Positions 23,202 to 34,151 of a stretch of DNA of 64,000 bases are shown piece after piece. The stretch is taken from contig OX578150.1 of NCBI GenBank assembly GCA_951213105.1, positions 25,362,022-25,426,021 on the forward strand. The letters are read 5' to 3'. The first letter of the stretch is position 1, and each line of letters starts with the position of its first letter. Made by a program: the position numbers and the translations under genes. Source of the stretch: Amaurobius ferox. Its lineage: Eukaryota; Arthropoda; Arachnida; Araneae; Amaurobiidae. The notes below the pieces were generated by a model. That model was given only the letters and a program-made list of their open reading frames with translations. It ran no database searches and was not told the origin of the DNA.

Positions 23202-23578
23202 GTACATACCTGCGGGCCCAGCTAACCTGTAAAGGTTTATAGCTATAAGTGGGCACCGAGGCGCAACCACTTCATCTCCATTCCAGCAAAGCCGCAACCT
23301 CGGTCGCGAAACAGGCAGAATCATTCACCGGGCAGGGACCGAAGGTCCCCGCCGAGCCCGACTCCGGTCACCGGCCAGACCTGGGCTCAGGGCATAAATA
23401 GCCACAGTCCCGTGATCCAGCCACCTGGAAGAGTCCGGGGACTGCCTCGTCACTTCCGCAATTGCATCCGTGAGTCATCAGCAGCGAGGTTGATTACCCC
23501 CGGATTAATTTGCCCCCCAGTTTGGAGGATCAAGGCTACAGAGCCAACATCCGAAACCACCATCTTGGGTGGCCCAGA
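23202..23578. mobile_element. 377-bp unclassified insertion in A1 ORF2
   Basis: Copies A2 and A4 have no such sequence at this site. Removing exactly 377 bp restores the reading frame. The insert is GC-rich, has no ORF, no clear inverted ends, and at most a 3-bp (AGA) to imperfect 5-bp duplication. It begins GTACAT and has CCCAG near its end, but removing GT...AG leaves one base too many, so a clean intron is not supported. A TATA-like GGCATAAATAGCC lies at about 23390. Confidence 0.6.
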
Positions 23579-24533
23579 TTAAAAAAGCAAACAACGGTCT
23601 TCGGCAAAACTTTTGTCCCAAGTGACTACGAAAACAAAATAAAATCCGTGGCAAGATCACCCCGCCACTTCTATACTGGTAAATCAGGAGGGTAGACCCA
23701 CGCACTTGAATATCTACACAGATGGCTCAAAGATGGATTCCGGGGTGGGAGCTGCTTTCGTGGTGTTTGAAGGCTCCTCGAGAACCTTCTCCTGGCGCAG
23801 CAAGCTGGGCAAAAATAATAGTGTCTTCCAAGCAGAATTGGTAGCAATCCTCCAAGCACTGAAGTGGGCAAGCAAAAGTAATAAACCATTCACAATACAC
23901 TCAGATAGCCAATCTGCAATTGCGGCACTGAACAAGCCCTTTAACACGAACCCTTTGGTACATGACATTCTGAAACAAATTAAGTCTCTAAAGCATAGGT
24001 ACACAATAAATTGGGTAAGGGCTCACATCGGCATACACGGCAACGAGTTAGCGGACCAAGAAGCAAAAGAAGCAACAAAAGATACTGTCGCCAATTTAGA
24101 GCATCCTCCATGGCCAATCTCACATCTTAAAAGGAAACTTAAGATCCTATCGATCGAAGCCTGGCAAGATGTCTGGGATCATGCACAGGATGGGCGCACC
24201 ACATACACTTACTTCAGATTTGTATCACCCTCGAGACATTGGAAATGCAGGCTACTGATGCAGCTCTTTACAAACCACGGGGCATTCCCTGCCTATCTAA
24301 ATAGATTCAACATTACACAATCCTCAGTCTGCTCCTGTGGTGAGGAGGGTGATATGCTCCACTACATCACAGTGTGTCCGCTAACAGAAGAACACCATCT
24401 TAGAACACCAGCCCCACACCTTTGGCAGGCTTGGAGGTACAATATAACGAAGCAATCAAAGTTGCAAAACAAGGTTAGAAAGATAATCCATTGGCTTATG
24501 AACAACGTAGACGATATCACGGATATTGCGTAG
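23579..24533 (+). pseudogene. Family A ORF2, copy A1: linker and RNase H domain
   Basis: Continues ORF2 after the insert, with a one-base frameshift near 23680. RNase H signatures: NIYTDGSKMDSGVGAAF, FQAELVAILQALK, IHSDSQSAIAAL, WVRAHIGIHGNELADQEA; the D-E-D-H/D set is complete. A C-terminal Cys/His motif follows (CSCGEEGDMLHYITVCPL). The domain would remove RNA from the cDNA hybrid. Stop at 24531-24533. Confidence 0.88.
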
Positions 24534-24721
24534 ACTTAGCTGCTGCGCTATGGCCTCCAAACTTTCTTCTTGTGAAGTATTCTTCACCAGCTCTGGCTCT
24601 GGTCTAAGTTCTCTTTGGTCTCTTCGTCGCTCCGTCGCTGGTTTCGTGTTGCAGGGAGTAGTGAGGGTCAAAATAAACAAACCGTTGCTTTCCCAAAAAA
24701 AAAAAAAAAAAAAAAAAAAAA
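24534..24721 (+). terminator. Family A 3' UTR and poly(A), copy A1
   Basis: Short UTR with the AATAAA signal (in GTCAAAATAAACAAACC) about 20 nt before an A27 run (24695-24721). The next base begins the leader of A2 (CCTCAAGCTGG). Confidence 0.85.
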
Positions 24722-26378
24722 CCTCAAGCTGGTTTCTCTCCACTGGGAGGATGAGGATGGGAATCGGTGGAAGGAAGTTCCCACCAAGATTCGGAGAGAG
24801 CCTCTACTCCCGAGCGACACTCCGTCATTGGAGAATCTTTTCTCTCCAATGTCCCCTACTTTCGTAGGATTCTTTCTTTCTCTCTTTCGCCTTTGCCCCT
24901 TTCCTTCCCCTTCCTCCATTTCCTCCCTTCTAGGCGACACTATCATCTTCAGCCTAGAAGGGCGTCTCTCCACTCTACTGTCTCTACTACTCTTGGTCCT
25001 GGGGTACTGTCCCAGCATTTAATCTGCAAGGTGTTATTTGTGTTCCCCGGGGTATTGCCCCAGCTGGTTATCCTCAATTTTGTGTCTTATCATGTGTCTG
25101 CTTAACGGTTGTCCACCCAAGTGTGGCGTAGGAATTCCATCACCGCGCTGCCGGGGGATTGTCCCGGCCCCAATCCTGTGGGGCTATGTCCCCCATTTGT
25201 GTAACGCGTAACCTTAATAACACCATTAACCTCACCTTGTATTTTCAGGCTAACAAATCATTCCCTTTCAGCTACCCGCATCATTTTCACAAAGAACTGT
25301 TTATGTATACCTCTTCTTCCCCTCTTTTTTCAGGCAGAAGACAGGAAGAAGCCTCCTGCAGCTAGCCGGCCAGTGCAGGTCATCTTGGCTCCTCTGCAGC
25401 CAGCCGCCCGCCGCCCGCCAACGTTTTTTTCCTTTTCAGGTCTAGTTCCGGATTCCCCCTAAGGGTCTCCCTGTTTCGCGCGTATAGCTGGGTTTTTAAT
25501 TATAGTTAACTTCTAAGCCCTTAAGGCCTTGGTAGTCCCCCCCGACCTCTCTGCCTTATGGCATGGGTCTTTCGCCTTCATAGATTTAGTTTTAGTTAAT
25601 TAATCTACCTTTGCCCTCTGGTGGCACCCCTATCCTCTTTCCTCCCTTGTAGTTGTTTTCCGTAATGGTTTTCAGTTTCGTGCTATGCACGTCTTCCTCG
25701 CTCAGCCGCTCAGCCGTCCAGTCTTTGGCCCAAGCGCCAGTTGCCTGGCCCTACCGGAGGCCAGCTCCCCCTGTTTGCCCCTCTCTTTCCTCACTCCTCT
25801 AAGTTTTAGTGTTATTTTATATTTTAGTTTTCCCTTAGGATATTTTAGGTTTAAGTTAACCTGGCAGTACAGGTATAGGTCCGGGTTACGACAGCGCCTC
25901 TTTAAGTTGTATACTGCCTCTGCATAACTACCGAAGGGTAGAAAGTCGAAATCCTCTACAAAAGCATTAAAAATCCTCTGGTCAGCCAGATAATGGCATT
26001 CTTCCTCGGCACTTTAGAATGGTCACTGCAATCGACATCTATCGTCTCCTGCCTAGGCACTCCAGCTCCCCCCGGGGAGTTGGAATATTTCTCAGCCAAG
26101 TCGGCCTCTTCTTGGGGTTGCTCCCCGGGGGTCGGCTGTGCTGCTTCTGCTTCCTGTTGCTGTTCTCTGGGGCGTGGTGTGTGGTGTTGGTTCCAGAAGT
26201 ATGATATGTCAATCCTCGGCGTTTTGTCAATCTTGGATGTGTTGTTTGGAAAATACCACTGCACCATGGCTCTCTGGACCTCAGCTTGGTCGTCCGTTGG
26301 CGACCCTCAGTCGTGGGGGTTTCACACTTGTTAGCCATGCGGCAGATCAGGTCCTCACGGCTGTCTTCCAGCACGTGG
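24722..26378 (+). promoter_or_regulatory. Outer 5' leader of family A, copy in A2
   Basis: Noncoding and CT-rich. It carries hairpins with a 7-nt GNAYTGT-type loop at 24999-25015, 25047-25063 (one mispair) and 25150-25168, and a related one at 25180-25192. The conserved box is at 25858-25964. A stem of up to 11 bp lies at 26060-26085 and a 7-bp stem at 26288-26305 (GGTCGTC/GGCGACC). It ends GCTGTCTTCCAGCAC before joining ORF1 sequence. Probably untranslated RNA of the element; a promoter inside it would be expected but cannot be pointed to. Confidence 0.6.
25858..25964 (+). promoter_or_regulatory. Conserved structured box in family A leader (copy 1)
   Basis: Stem 1 AACCTGG (25858-25864) with CCGGGTT (25881-25887). 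Stem 2 is the hairpin CTACCGAAGGGTAG (25928-25941). The block is far better conserved among the five leaders than its flanks. Confidence 0.65.
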
Positions 26379-26716
26379 ACCAGTGTGACTCGAACTCTCT
26401 CCGGTGTGGCTATTGCTCCAAAAAGCACGACACCAGGGACTGCCAGCGAGCGGAGTGCCAGCCCAGATGTGTGAATTGTGTAGCCCACAATAAGACGGTG
26501 TCGCCGGAGGATAAAATCCCAACGGCCCATCCGGCTTATACCAGGGATTGTCCTGCCTACAAGGGACATATTAATAAACAAAAAAAGGAAGAATTCAGAG
26601 CCCACATCCAGGCTGAAACTGAACGTCTCGAACGCTCCAGAGCAGGGGCTGACTCTGCAAAGGTGAGTGGTGAGGAGGCGCAAGCAGCGCAGGCAGTTCT
26701 ACATAAGCAAAACTGA
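26379..26716 (+). pseudogene. Family A ORF1 remnant, copy A2 (zinc-knuckle end only)
   Basis: The leader joins directly to the ORF1 C-terminus. The second and third knuckles survive (CGYCSKKHDTRDC, CVNC...DC); the first and everything upstream are deleted. The frame is open through the leader but without element homology there. TGA at 26714-26716, then 2 nt, then the ORF2 ATG. Confidence 0.85.
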
Positions 26717-26718
26717 TT

Positions 26719-29508
26719 ATGGAGAACGGCCCTTCAGCATCGAAAATGGAACCTTCTTTGAGCTCGTCTCAGCAAAAAGTAAAATCACCTGACCAGGGAG
26801 ATTTAAATAATGGGGCAACTATCGAAAGCATGCCCTCGCCGGACCAAACTCGGAACGGAATTAACCGACCATCCCACTCAGCAAACCAAGACAACCTCCT
26901 AAGATTCACACAAGTGAACCTCAGAAATAGCAGAGCTGCGACTGTGCTTCTAAATGCATACCTTTTGGATAACAAAATTAACGTGGCCCTACTCCAGGAC
27001 ACTTATATTAACCCAAACACTGGTAGACCGATAGGCCTTGGCAATAGCTGGAGATGTCATAAATCACTAAATGATAAAGCAGTCATCATTACAAACACGG
27101 GAACAACGCCAATAAACATACAGAGCATGCAGGAATCAACAGCTATAGTTCTCCAAAACGGAAACGCCAGGCTATCTATTACAAATACGTATGCTCCACC
27201 TTCGGCAGACTTTGAAAAAATCCTCCTGGACCTGTCACAACTACTCGGAGCATTAAGTGGCTCAATCTTGGTCTGTGGGGATTTCAATGCTCACTCCACC
27301 CTCTGGGGCTATTCAGACATCGATAGGAGAGGCACAGATTTCACCGACTTCCTGCTCTCGCATAATTTAAATGTAGTGAACGTCTTGGGCAGCAGGCCCT
27401 CGTTCCAGACCTCATCATGCAAGGGATGGCCGGACATTACAGCAGCTACAGAAGACATCACAAACAACATTACGAACTGGTCAGTCTCTGACGAAATCTC
27501 GCTTAGCGACCACAATTACATCACGTTCCAAATGAGGAACGACGAGGGCATGATAGAGGATCAAACTAGACATAGACTGGAGACTAAATTTGGTAACCAC
27601 AGACGCTTTAGGAAAATGGTAAAAGACATATCTAACAAGTGGGTGGGTAAAATAAATTCAATTAACTCAGCAAACCTTCTAGACCAAGTCCCGGAGGAAC
27701 TCCTGGGAGAACTCAAAGAAGCAGCAACCAAAAATTATAAGCTCCGGAAACGGAGAAAACAGAAAGAATTCAACTGGTGGTCGTTGGAACTAAAAACCAA
27801 TAGGAGTAGGATCAGAGCCATCCGCCGTAGGTTTCAAAAGGAGCAGAATCCAGATATTAGAGAAAAATACAAACTAGAATACAACAAGGAAAGGGCTAAA
27901 TACAAAAGAGAAATCCTCAACGTTAGGCAACCTCCTGGAAAAAATTCTGCTCGGATACAACAGACGCATTCGGCTCACAATTTAAAATACTCACTGGCAA
28001 AAACACACCACCTAGCTCAGTTTTTAACACAATTCAGGACAATTCGGAAGTAGACCTTCCCACCATACTTGATGACTTTATAACAACACTGTACAACACG
28101 GACCACCAGTCTAAAACAAACTTAGACCACAATTCAGACAACATGGCTTTCCCAGGAGTAACTCGGGGGGAAATCTCCAGGATACTCGGGAAAATTAAAA
28201 CTAATAAGGCACCCGGCTTTGACCTTGTTGACTATACGTTAATAAAAAGGATAAATGATGCTTCACCGGCTCTGTTACATTGTTACTTCAATAAGTGCCT
28301 GTATCTACAGCATTTCCCGGCTCCTCTTAAAAGAGCAATCTTGGTCTTGTTCCATAAACCAGGTAAACCAACAGATGACCCTAAGTCTTACAGACCAATC
28401 TGCCTTCTCCCAGCTCTGGGTAAAATACTGGAGAGAATAATCCACGGAAGGATCTACCACGACTTCCAAGTTAACAACTACTGGCATCCCAACCAATATG
28501 GCTTCAAGCCCGGAATCTCTACCGAACATGCCCTCGACAACCTGTTGAATAGTATAGAGGAGAACAAGACCAAAGGAGCCCATACTATGTTAGTCTCGTT
28601 TGACATCAGTGGAGCCTTCGACAGTCTGTCATGGCCATCAATAATCAACCATCTGGAATCGTCTCCTTGTTCGGGCTATCTCACTAACCTAATCAGAAGT
28701 TTCCTGACAGATAGGTTCGTCACCTTGGAGGAGAACGGCATCTCGGTGACAAAGCAAACCTTTGGAGGTTGCCCTCAAGGCTCCTGCCTCGGACCACTGC
28801 TGTGGAACGTGGTAGCAGACTCGGCACTTAGAATGAACTGGCCAGCCCACACAAGGATTCAAGCCTTCGCAGACGATTTCGTACTGATAATTAGTGGTAA
28901 ATCTCTAACTCACCTGCGTAACAATGTCCCGGAGTCGGCCAACAGGTTCAACAGCTGGGCTTCCAATGAATCCCTGGTCATTAACTGGGGTAAAACTAAG
29001 GCAATGCAAATGCATTCGCAAAAAGCGTCAAAGAGAAGCAGAGGCAGCGTCAGAAATTTCAAGGTGGGAATACACTCAATCACTCCGGTGGATAACTTAA
29101 AATATCTCGGCGTCCTGGTCAACAATAAGCTCTCCTGGGTCCCGCATTGCGAGGCCCAGGCTTCTAAAGTATATAGTACATTTAAACTTTTAAATAGAAT
29201 TACTTCCAAAACTTGGGGTGCTAATCCTAAATTCGTTAAAACCTGGTATGAGTGTGTAGTGGAAAAGATTCTTCTCTACGCAGCTTCTGTTTGGGCCACT
29301 GACTTAAATAAAACTTGTGCGGGTAAACTGACAAAATGTCAGAGACACTTTGCCCTCGCAAGCGCGAGAGCTTACAGGACGGCTCCGACTTCCGCTCTAC
29401 AGGTACTTACAGGTCTCATTCCAATAGACATAAAGGCAAAATACGAAATGGCATATGGCCGCATATCAAGACTCAAGAAGCAAACAACGGTGTTTGGCAA
29501 GACTTTCG
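26719..29508 (+). pseudogene. Family A ORF2, copy A2 (frameshift, RNase H lost)
   Basis: Endonuclease intact (again ALLQDTYI; VCGDFNAHS; SDHNYI). A frameshift near 27930-27945 ends the first frame at 28053, and the RT continues in another frame (FDISGAFDSLSW, GGCPQGSCLGPLLWN, QAFADDFVL) to KKQTTVFGKTF. After 29508 the RNase H domain is missing: about 100 bp of unrelated sequence (29509-29612) leads to a stop and then the normal 3' UTR end. Confidence 0.88.
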
Positions 29509-29612
29509 AACTCAACCACAGCATCTCTCACCTTCATCATTTTAACAGTATTCCATCGCTCCATATTCTGATCCTACGACAGTTCATGTTCAAGGGTTTT
29601 GTGCCACCAGGG

Positions 29613-29672
29613 TAGTGAGGGTTAAAATAAAAAAACCGCTGCTTTCCCAAAAAAAAAAAAAAAAAAAAAAAA
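29613..29672 (+). terminator. Family A 3' end and poly(A), copy A2
   Basis: GTAGTGAGGGTTAAAATAAA, then CTGCTTTCCC and an A24 run. Directly followed by CCTCAAGCTGG of A3. Confidence 0.85.
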
Positions 29673-30898
29673 CCTCAAGCTGGTTTCTCTCCATTGGGAG
29701 GATGAGGATGGGAATCGGTGGAAGGTAGTTCCCACCAGATTTAGGAGAGAACCTCTACCTTGGCCCGGCACTCCACCTCTGGAGGACCTTTCCCCACCAG
29801 AGGCTTCCTACTATAGGACTCGTTCATTTCTCCTCTTCTGCTCCTCTCTTTCCTGCTCCTCTCATCTCCTCTCTCCTTCCATTTTTCCTCTTTTCCCGCT
29901 TCTTCAACGCTTATCTGGGGGATTGTCCCAGCAATTTTCTAAGGTGTCTGCCCACAAAACTGTGGTATTTCTTTACAGGATTTCTCGTTTTTCAGGGTCC
30001 TCTGCAGCTTTTTCCGCCCATCGTTCAGCTACCTACGTAGCAGGCGCCTCTAGAGTAACTGAGGAACTGTCTCAGTTCACCTTAGCCTCTTTTAGTGTAC
30101 ACCGCGTGGCTGAGGAACTGTCTCAGCAAGCTCCGACTCAGTGTCTTATCCTAGTCTCCCTCCTTGACGTTCTAATCCCTCTTGAATATTTTTAAGAAAT
30201 GTTAACTTACGCCTTTTATTTCAGCACCTAATGTTTATTTCAGCACCTAATGTTTATTTCAGCTCCTTTCCCGCCGGCTCAAGGTAAGTCCTCCATGTTC
30301 TCAACCTTATTATCTGGACTTCACTTGTTTTCAAAATACCTCTTCCCCTCTTTTCGCAGGAACAGGTGCAGAAATCATCAGTCCTCCTGGAATCCATGGT
30401 TCAACATACAGCTTAGTAGAATTCCCTTTGCCGCCGGCTTGTCGCAGTTGGCAAATCTATGCCGCGACACCCTTCCCCTTTAACGTTTTTCTTTTTCAGC
30501 CTCCCCTGGTAAGTGCCCTCTTCGGTGCGCGCTCTTCTTTTCTCTAGGTTTAGTCTCTTGCCTACTCTGGCACCCTTCCTTAGTTAGCCATTAGTCTGTA
30601 TTCTATAGTTATAGCATTAGCTTTACTTAGTATTAGTACCTCTTTCTCTATTTCGCAGCCCCAGTGGCTGACTCTGCCTATCGGGCTTCGGCCTAGTCTC
30701 TAGTTAGATCTAAAAGTGTTATTTCCTCCTAGCTCCACTTGTCATCCCTAGTCTTTTCTTTCCTCCGCAGTTACTAACTTGTCCCTCCGTAGCTTAGCCT
30801 CTCGGCTGCTGCACTGCTCTTTTCTCTGCGCGCCCCCGTCTTCTTCCGCCCGGCCCTTCTCCCCTTCCCTCTTTCTTTCCTTTTCCTTAGGTTAGGCT

Positions 30899-31005
30899 AA
30901 CCTGGCAGTACAGGTATAAGACCGGGTTACGACAGCGCCTCTTTAAGTTGTATGCTGCCTCTACATAACTACCGAAGGGTAGAAAGTTGGAATCCTCTAC
31001 AAAAA
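30899..31005 (+). promoter_or_regulatory. Conserved structured box in family A leader (copy 2)
   Basis: Stem 1 30899-30905/30922-30928; stem 2 hairpin 30969-30982. Loop of stem 1 is again 16 nt. Confidence 0.65.
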
Positions 31006-32150
31006 GCATCAAATTCTTCCTCAGCTACTATTTTCCTCTTGGAAAATCTCGGCACTTTAGACTAGCCACTGCAACTGACATTAGACGCTCACGACCTTGC
31101 TTCCTCGTCACAGTTCCCCCTCTCCTGCTTGGAGATGGGACTCTGTCTTCTTTTCGTGCGAAGGCCCCCTCAATTGGGAGAATACTCCTGAGGTAGCCAA
31201 CTCGCCATTTTCATCTCTGCTGTTCTGTGAGATGGGGTGTGTGCGGTCAAGGGTCCTTCTGCATATTTGCATTTTCTAGTTTTGTGTCTATACACAGTTT
31301 TCGGCACAGTTTGCTACACAGGCCCTGCCTCTTTGGACCTCAGCCGGGTCGTCTTAGGGCGACTCCCAGTCGTGGGGAAATAAACCTGTGGGCCGAGAGG
31401 TAGATCAGGTCCTCACGGCTGTCTTCCAGTACGTGAGTAGTGCTGCCGGGGGATTGTCCCGGCCTTAAATTTTTGGGGCTATGTCCCACATTCGTGTAAT
31501 TTTTAATAGCATCTCTAACCTCACCTTGTATTTTCAGGCTAATATATCATTCCCTTTCAGCTACCCGCATCATTTTCACAGAACTGTTTTATGTATGCCT
31601 TTTCTTCCCCTCTTTTTTCAGGTAGAAGACAGGAAGAAGCCTCTTGCAGTTAGCAGGCCCGAGTAGGTCATGTCGGCTCCTCTGCAGCCAGCCGCCCGCC
31701 GCCCGCTAACGTTCTTCCCTTTCAGGTCCAGTTTCGGATTCCCCCTAAGGGTCTCCCTGCTTCGCGTGTCTAGCTGGTATTTAATTATAGTTAACCTCTA
31801 AGCCCTTAAGGCCTTTGTAGTTCCCCCCTCCGACCTTTCTGCCTTATGGCATGGGTCTTTCGCCTTTTTAGTTTTAGTCTTAGTTTATTAATCTTAATTT
31901 GCCCTCTGGTGGCACCCCTCTCCTCCTTCCTCCTACGTAGTTTAATTCCGTTACGGTTTCTAGTTTAGTGCTCTGCACGTCCTCTTCGCTCTGTCGCCCA
32001 GCCGTATTGTCTTTGGCCTAAGCGCCGGCTGCTCGGCCCTACCGGAGGCCAGCTCCCCCTGTTTGCCCCCTCTCTTTCCTTTCTCCTTTTAGTTTAGTTT
32101 TTATTATTATTAATCATTAGTCTTCCCTTAGGATAATCTAGGTTTAAGTT

Positions 32151-32258
32151 AACCTGGCAGTACAGGTATAGGTCCGGGTTACGACAGCGCCTCTTTAAGT
32201 TGTATACTGCCTCTGCATAACTACCGAAGGGTAGAAAGTCGAAATCCTCTACAAAAGT
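32151..32258 (+). promoter_or_regulatory. Conserved structured box in family A leader (copy 3)
   Basis: Stem 1 32151-32157/32174-32180; stem 2 hairpin 32221-32234. Confidence 0.65.
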
Positions 32259-32675
32259 ATTAAAATTCTTCTGGTCTGCCAGACAATGGCATTCTTCCTC
32301 GGCTCTTTAGAATAGTCACTGCAATCGACATCTATCGTCTCCCGCCCAGGCACTCCAGCTCCCCTTGGGTAGTTGGAGCTATTTTTCAGCTAGGTCGGCC
32401 TCTTCTTGGGGTTGCTCCCCGGGGGTCGGCTGTGCTGCTCCTGCCTCCTGTCGCTGTTCTCTGGGGCGTGGTGTGTGGTGTTGGTTCCAGAAGTATGTTA
32501 TACAAACCCTTGGCGTTTCGTCAATATTGGATGTCTTGGATGGTAAATACCACTGCACCTTGGCTCTCTGGACCTCAGCTTGGTCGTCCGTTGGCGACCC
32601 TCAGTCGTGGGGGTTTCACACCTGTTAACCAAGCGGTAGATCAGGTCCTCACGGCTGTCTTCTAGTACGTGAGTA

Positions 32676-33497
32676 GTGGTCGAGATTTTTGAAACTTGTG
32701 CTAGTAAGTCGCGTGTGTTTTAGCTCCGTCTTTTTTTTCAGGTTTCTGAGGTAATAAAGAGAGAAGGTTGGTAATTCTTGTCATTTTACTTGTGTAAGGT
32801 GGTTATCTTCCTTCAGTGATCTTTATTTTGGCATTTCAGTGTTTATTTTTCTATTTTTGAGCATTTTTGTACTTTGAAATTTTCTCCATAGGAATAACAT
32901 GTGTTTTTAAATACTGTATACTGTGTTCCCCTTTCGGCCGATTTGCCTAATTTTTGCGGCGGAAGTGTTTAGAGGACCCCCTCTACATTTCCTGAAATTT
33001 TCAGCCCCCTGCCCCCCTTATTTCTTGTTGCCCCCCCCCCCCTTGTTTACCTTGTGTTTTTCTGTGTTTGTGACCCCCCCGCTGCTCCGTTTTTGATATC
33101 TGTGTTTATCTAGTGCATTTATATTGTATAATAATGTATTCCCTTCCCTCCGCCCCTGGTCTGGTTTAATTCGGCCAATAATTTCCTTTTTTATAGGCTT
33201 TTTAGCACTTGCATCTCGTGTGTTTTTGTTGGTTTTAGCAGTTTTTTGCTAATTAATATTTAATTAGCGGTCGGATCCTTAAGTGTTATACACCGTTCGT
33301 TTCAGAATTTAATTCTGCATATTTTGTATATTTTGGTTTTTTCCTAAGGTCGCTCTAAAGGCTCCCCCTCCCCCCCCCCCACCACCTCGTGGTTTCAGTG
33401 TATTTGCCCCCCCCCCCCCCCTGGAGGCGTAATTAATTTTTGTAATTTTCATAACTAGTGTATAATTGTGTATTTCCTTTTTACCTGTCGTCCGCAT
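32676..33497 (+). other. Inner leader region of A3, no gene
   Basis: 32676-32913 has no visible match elsewhere in the window. 32914-33000 is the inverted 86-bp segment. 33018-33480 is close to 17171-17640 but with expanded C runs (C12 at 33031, C11 at 33370, C15 at 33407). Confidence 0.55.
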
Positions 33498-34151
33498 TAG
33501 CGGACCAAGAAGCAAAAGAAGCTACAAAAGACACTAACGCCAATTTAGAGCATCCTCCATGGCCAATCTCACATCTTAAAAGGAAACTTAAGATCTTATC
33601 GATCGAAGCCTGGCAAAATGCCTGGGATCATGCACAGGATGGGCGCACTACATACACTTTCTTCAGATTTGTATCACCCTCGAGACATTGGAAATGCAGG
33701 CTACTGATGCAGCTCTTCACTATCCACGGGGCATTTCCTGCTTATCTAAATAGGTTTAATATTACACAATCCTCAGTCTGCTCCTTTGGTGAGGAGGGTG
33801 ATATGCTCCACTACATCACAGTGTGTCCGCTAACAGAAGAACACCACCTTAGGACACCAGCCCCACACCTTTGGCAGGCTTGGAGGTATAATATAACGAA
33901 GCAACCAAAGTTGCAAAACAAGGTTAGAAAGATAATTCATTGGCTTATGAACAACGTAGACGATATCACGGATATTGCGTAGACTCAGCTGCTGCGCTAT
34001 CGCCTCCAAACTTTCTTCTTGTGAAGTATACTTCACCAGCTCTGGCTCTGGTCTTAGTCTTCTTCGGTCTCTTCGTCGCTGGTTTCGTGTTGCAGGGAGT
34101 AGTGAGGGTCAAAATAAACAAACCGCTGCTTTCCCAAAGGGGGGGGGGGGG
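33498..34151 (+). pseudogene. Family A ORF2 RNase H end and 3' end, copy A3
   Basis: Begins abruptly at LADQEAKEATKDTNANLEH, inside the RNase H domain, and is open to the normal stop at 33980-33982. The first Cys motif has one Cys replaced by Phe (CSFGEEGD). The 3' UTR matches A1 and ends in AAA plus G13. Confidence 0.85.

Larger units (their letters stand above)
17046..24721 (+). mobile_element. Family A non-LTR retrotransposon, copy A1 (5'-truncated, otherwise nearly complete)
   Basis: I-superfamily-type element: ORF1 with zinc knuckles, ORF2 with APE endonuclease, RT and RNase H, a 3' UTR with AATAAA, and an A27 tail (24695-24721). The B motif (GGCPQGSCLGPLLWN) and FADD resemble R1/LOA-type RTs. 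The RNase H domain argues for the I/LOA side. It lacks the outer leader that other copies show after their tails. ORF2 is broken by a 377-bp insert and a frameshift. Confidence 0.85.
24722..29672 (+). mobile_element. Family A retrotransposon, copy A2 (internally deleted)
   Basis: Starts at CCTCAAGCTGGTTTCTCTCC directly after the A1 tail and ends in an A24 run (29649-29672) followed by the same start in A3. It contains an outer leader, only the C-terminal end of ORF1, ORF2 with one frameshift, and no RNase H region. Confidence 0.88.
29673..32675 (+). promoter_or_regulatory. Two consecutive outer leaders in A3
   Basis: First leader hairpins: 29915-29931, 30059-30075 (with two extra pairs, AACTGAG/CTCAGTT), 30109-30127 (GCTGAG/CTCAGC). 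Conserved box at 30899-31005. It reaches TTCCAGTACGTGAGTAGTG (31428-31446), where the second leader begins at its own GCCGGG-GGATTGT-CCCGGC hairpin (31445-31463). The second box is at 32151-32258. The second leader also ends ...TAGTACGTGAGT. GTGAGT is a perfect splice-donor consensus at the same point in both. Confidence 0.6.
29673..34151 (+). mobile_element. Family A retrotransposon, copy A3 (mosaic of leader parts and RNase H)
   Basis: Order: outer leader (29673-31438), a second partial outer leader starting from its middle (31439-32675), a stretch related to the inner leader (32914-33480), and then a direct jump into the ORF2 RNase H region at about 33498. ORF1, endonuclease and RT are absent. 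It ends TTTCCCAAA plus G13 (34139-34151) in place of poly(A). Confidence 0.8.

Noticed and set aside
23202..23578. Insert read as a GT-AG intron of A1 ORF2
   Set aside because: Removing GT...AG leaves one extra base and breaks the frame, and the other copies lack it.
24534..26334. Short + and - frames over the family A leaders (for example 24615-25022, 25993-26334)
   Set aside because: They are not conserved as protein between leaders; indels shift them freely while RNA stems persist.
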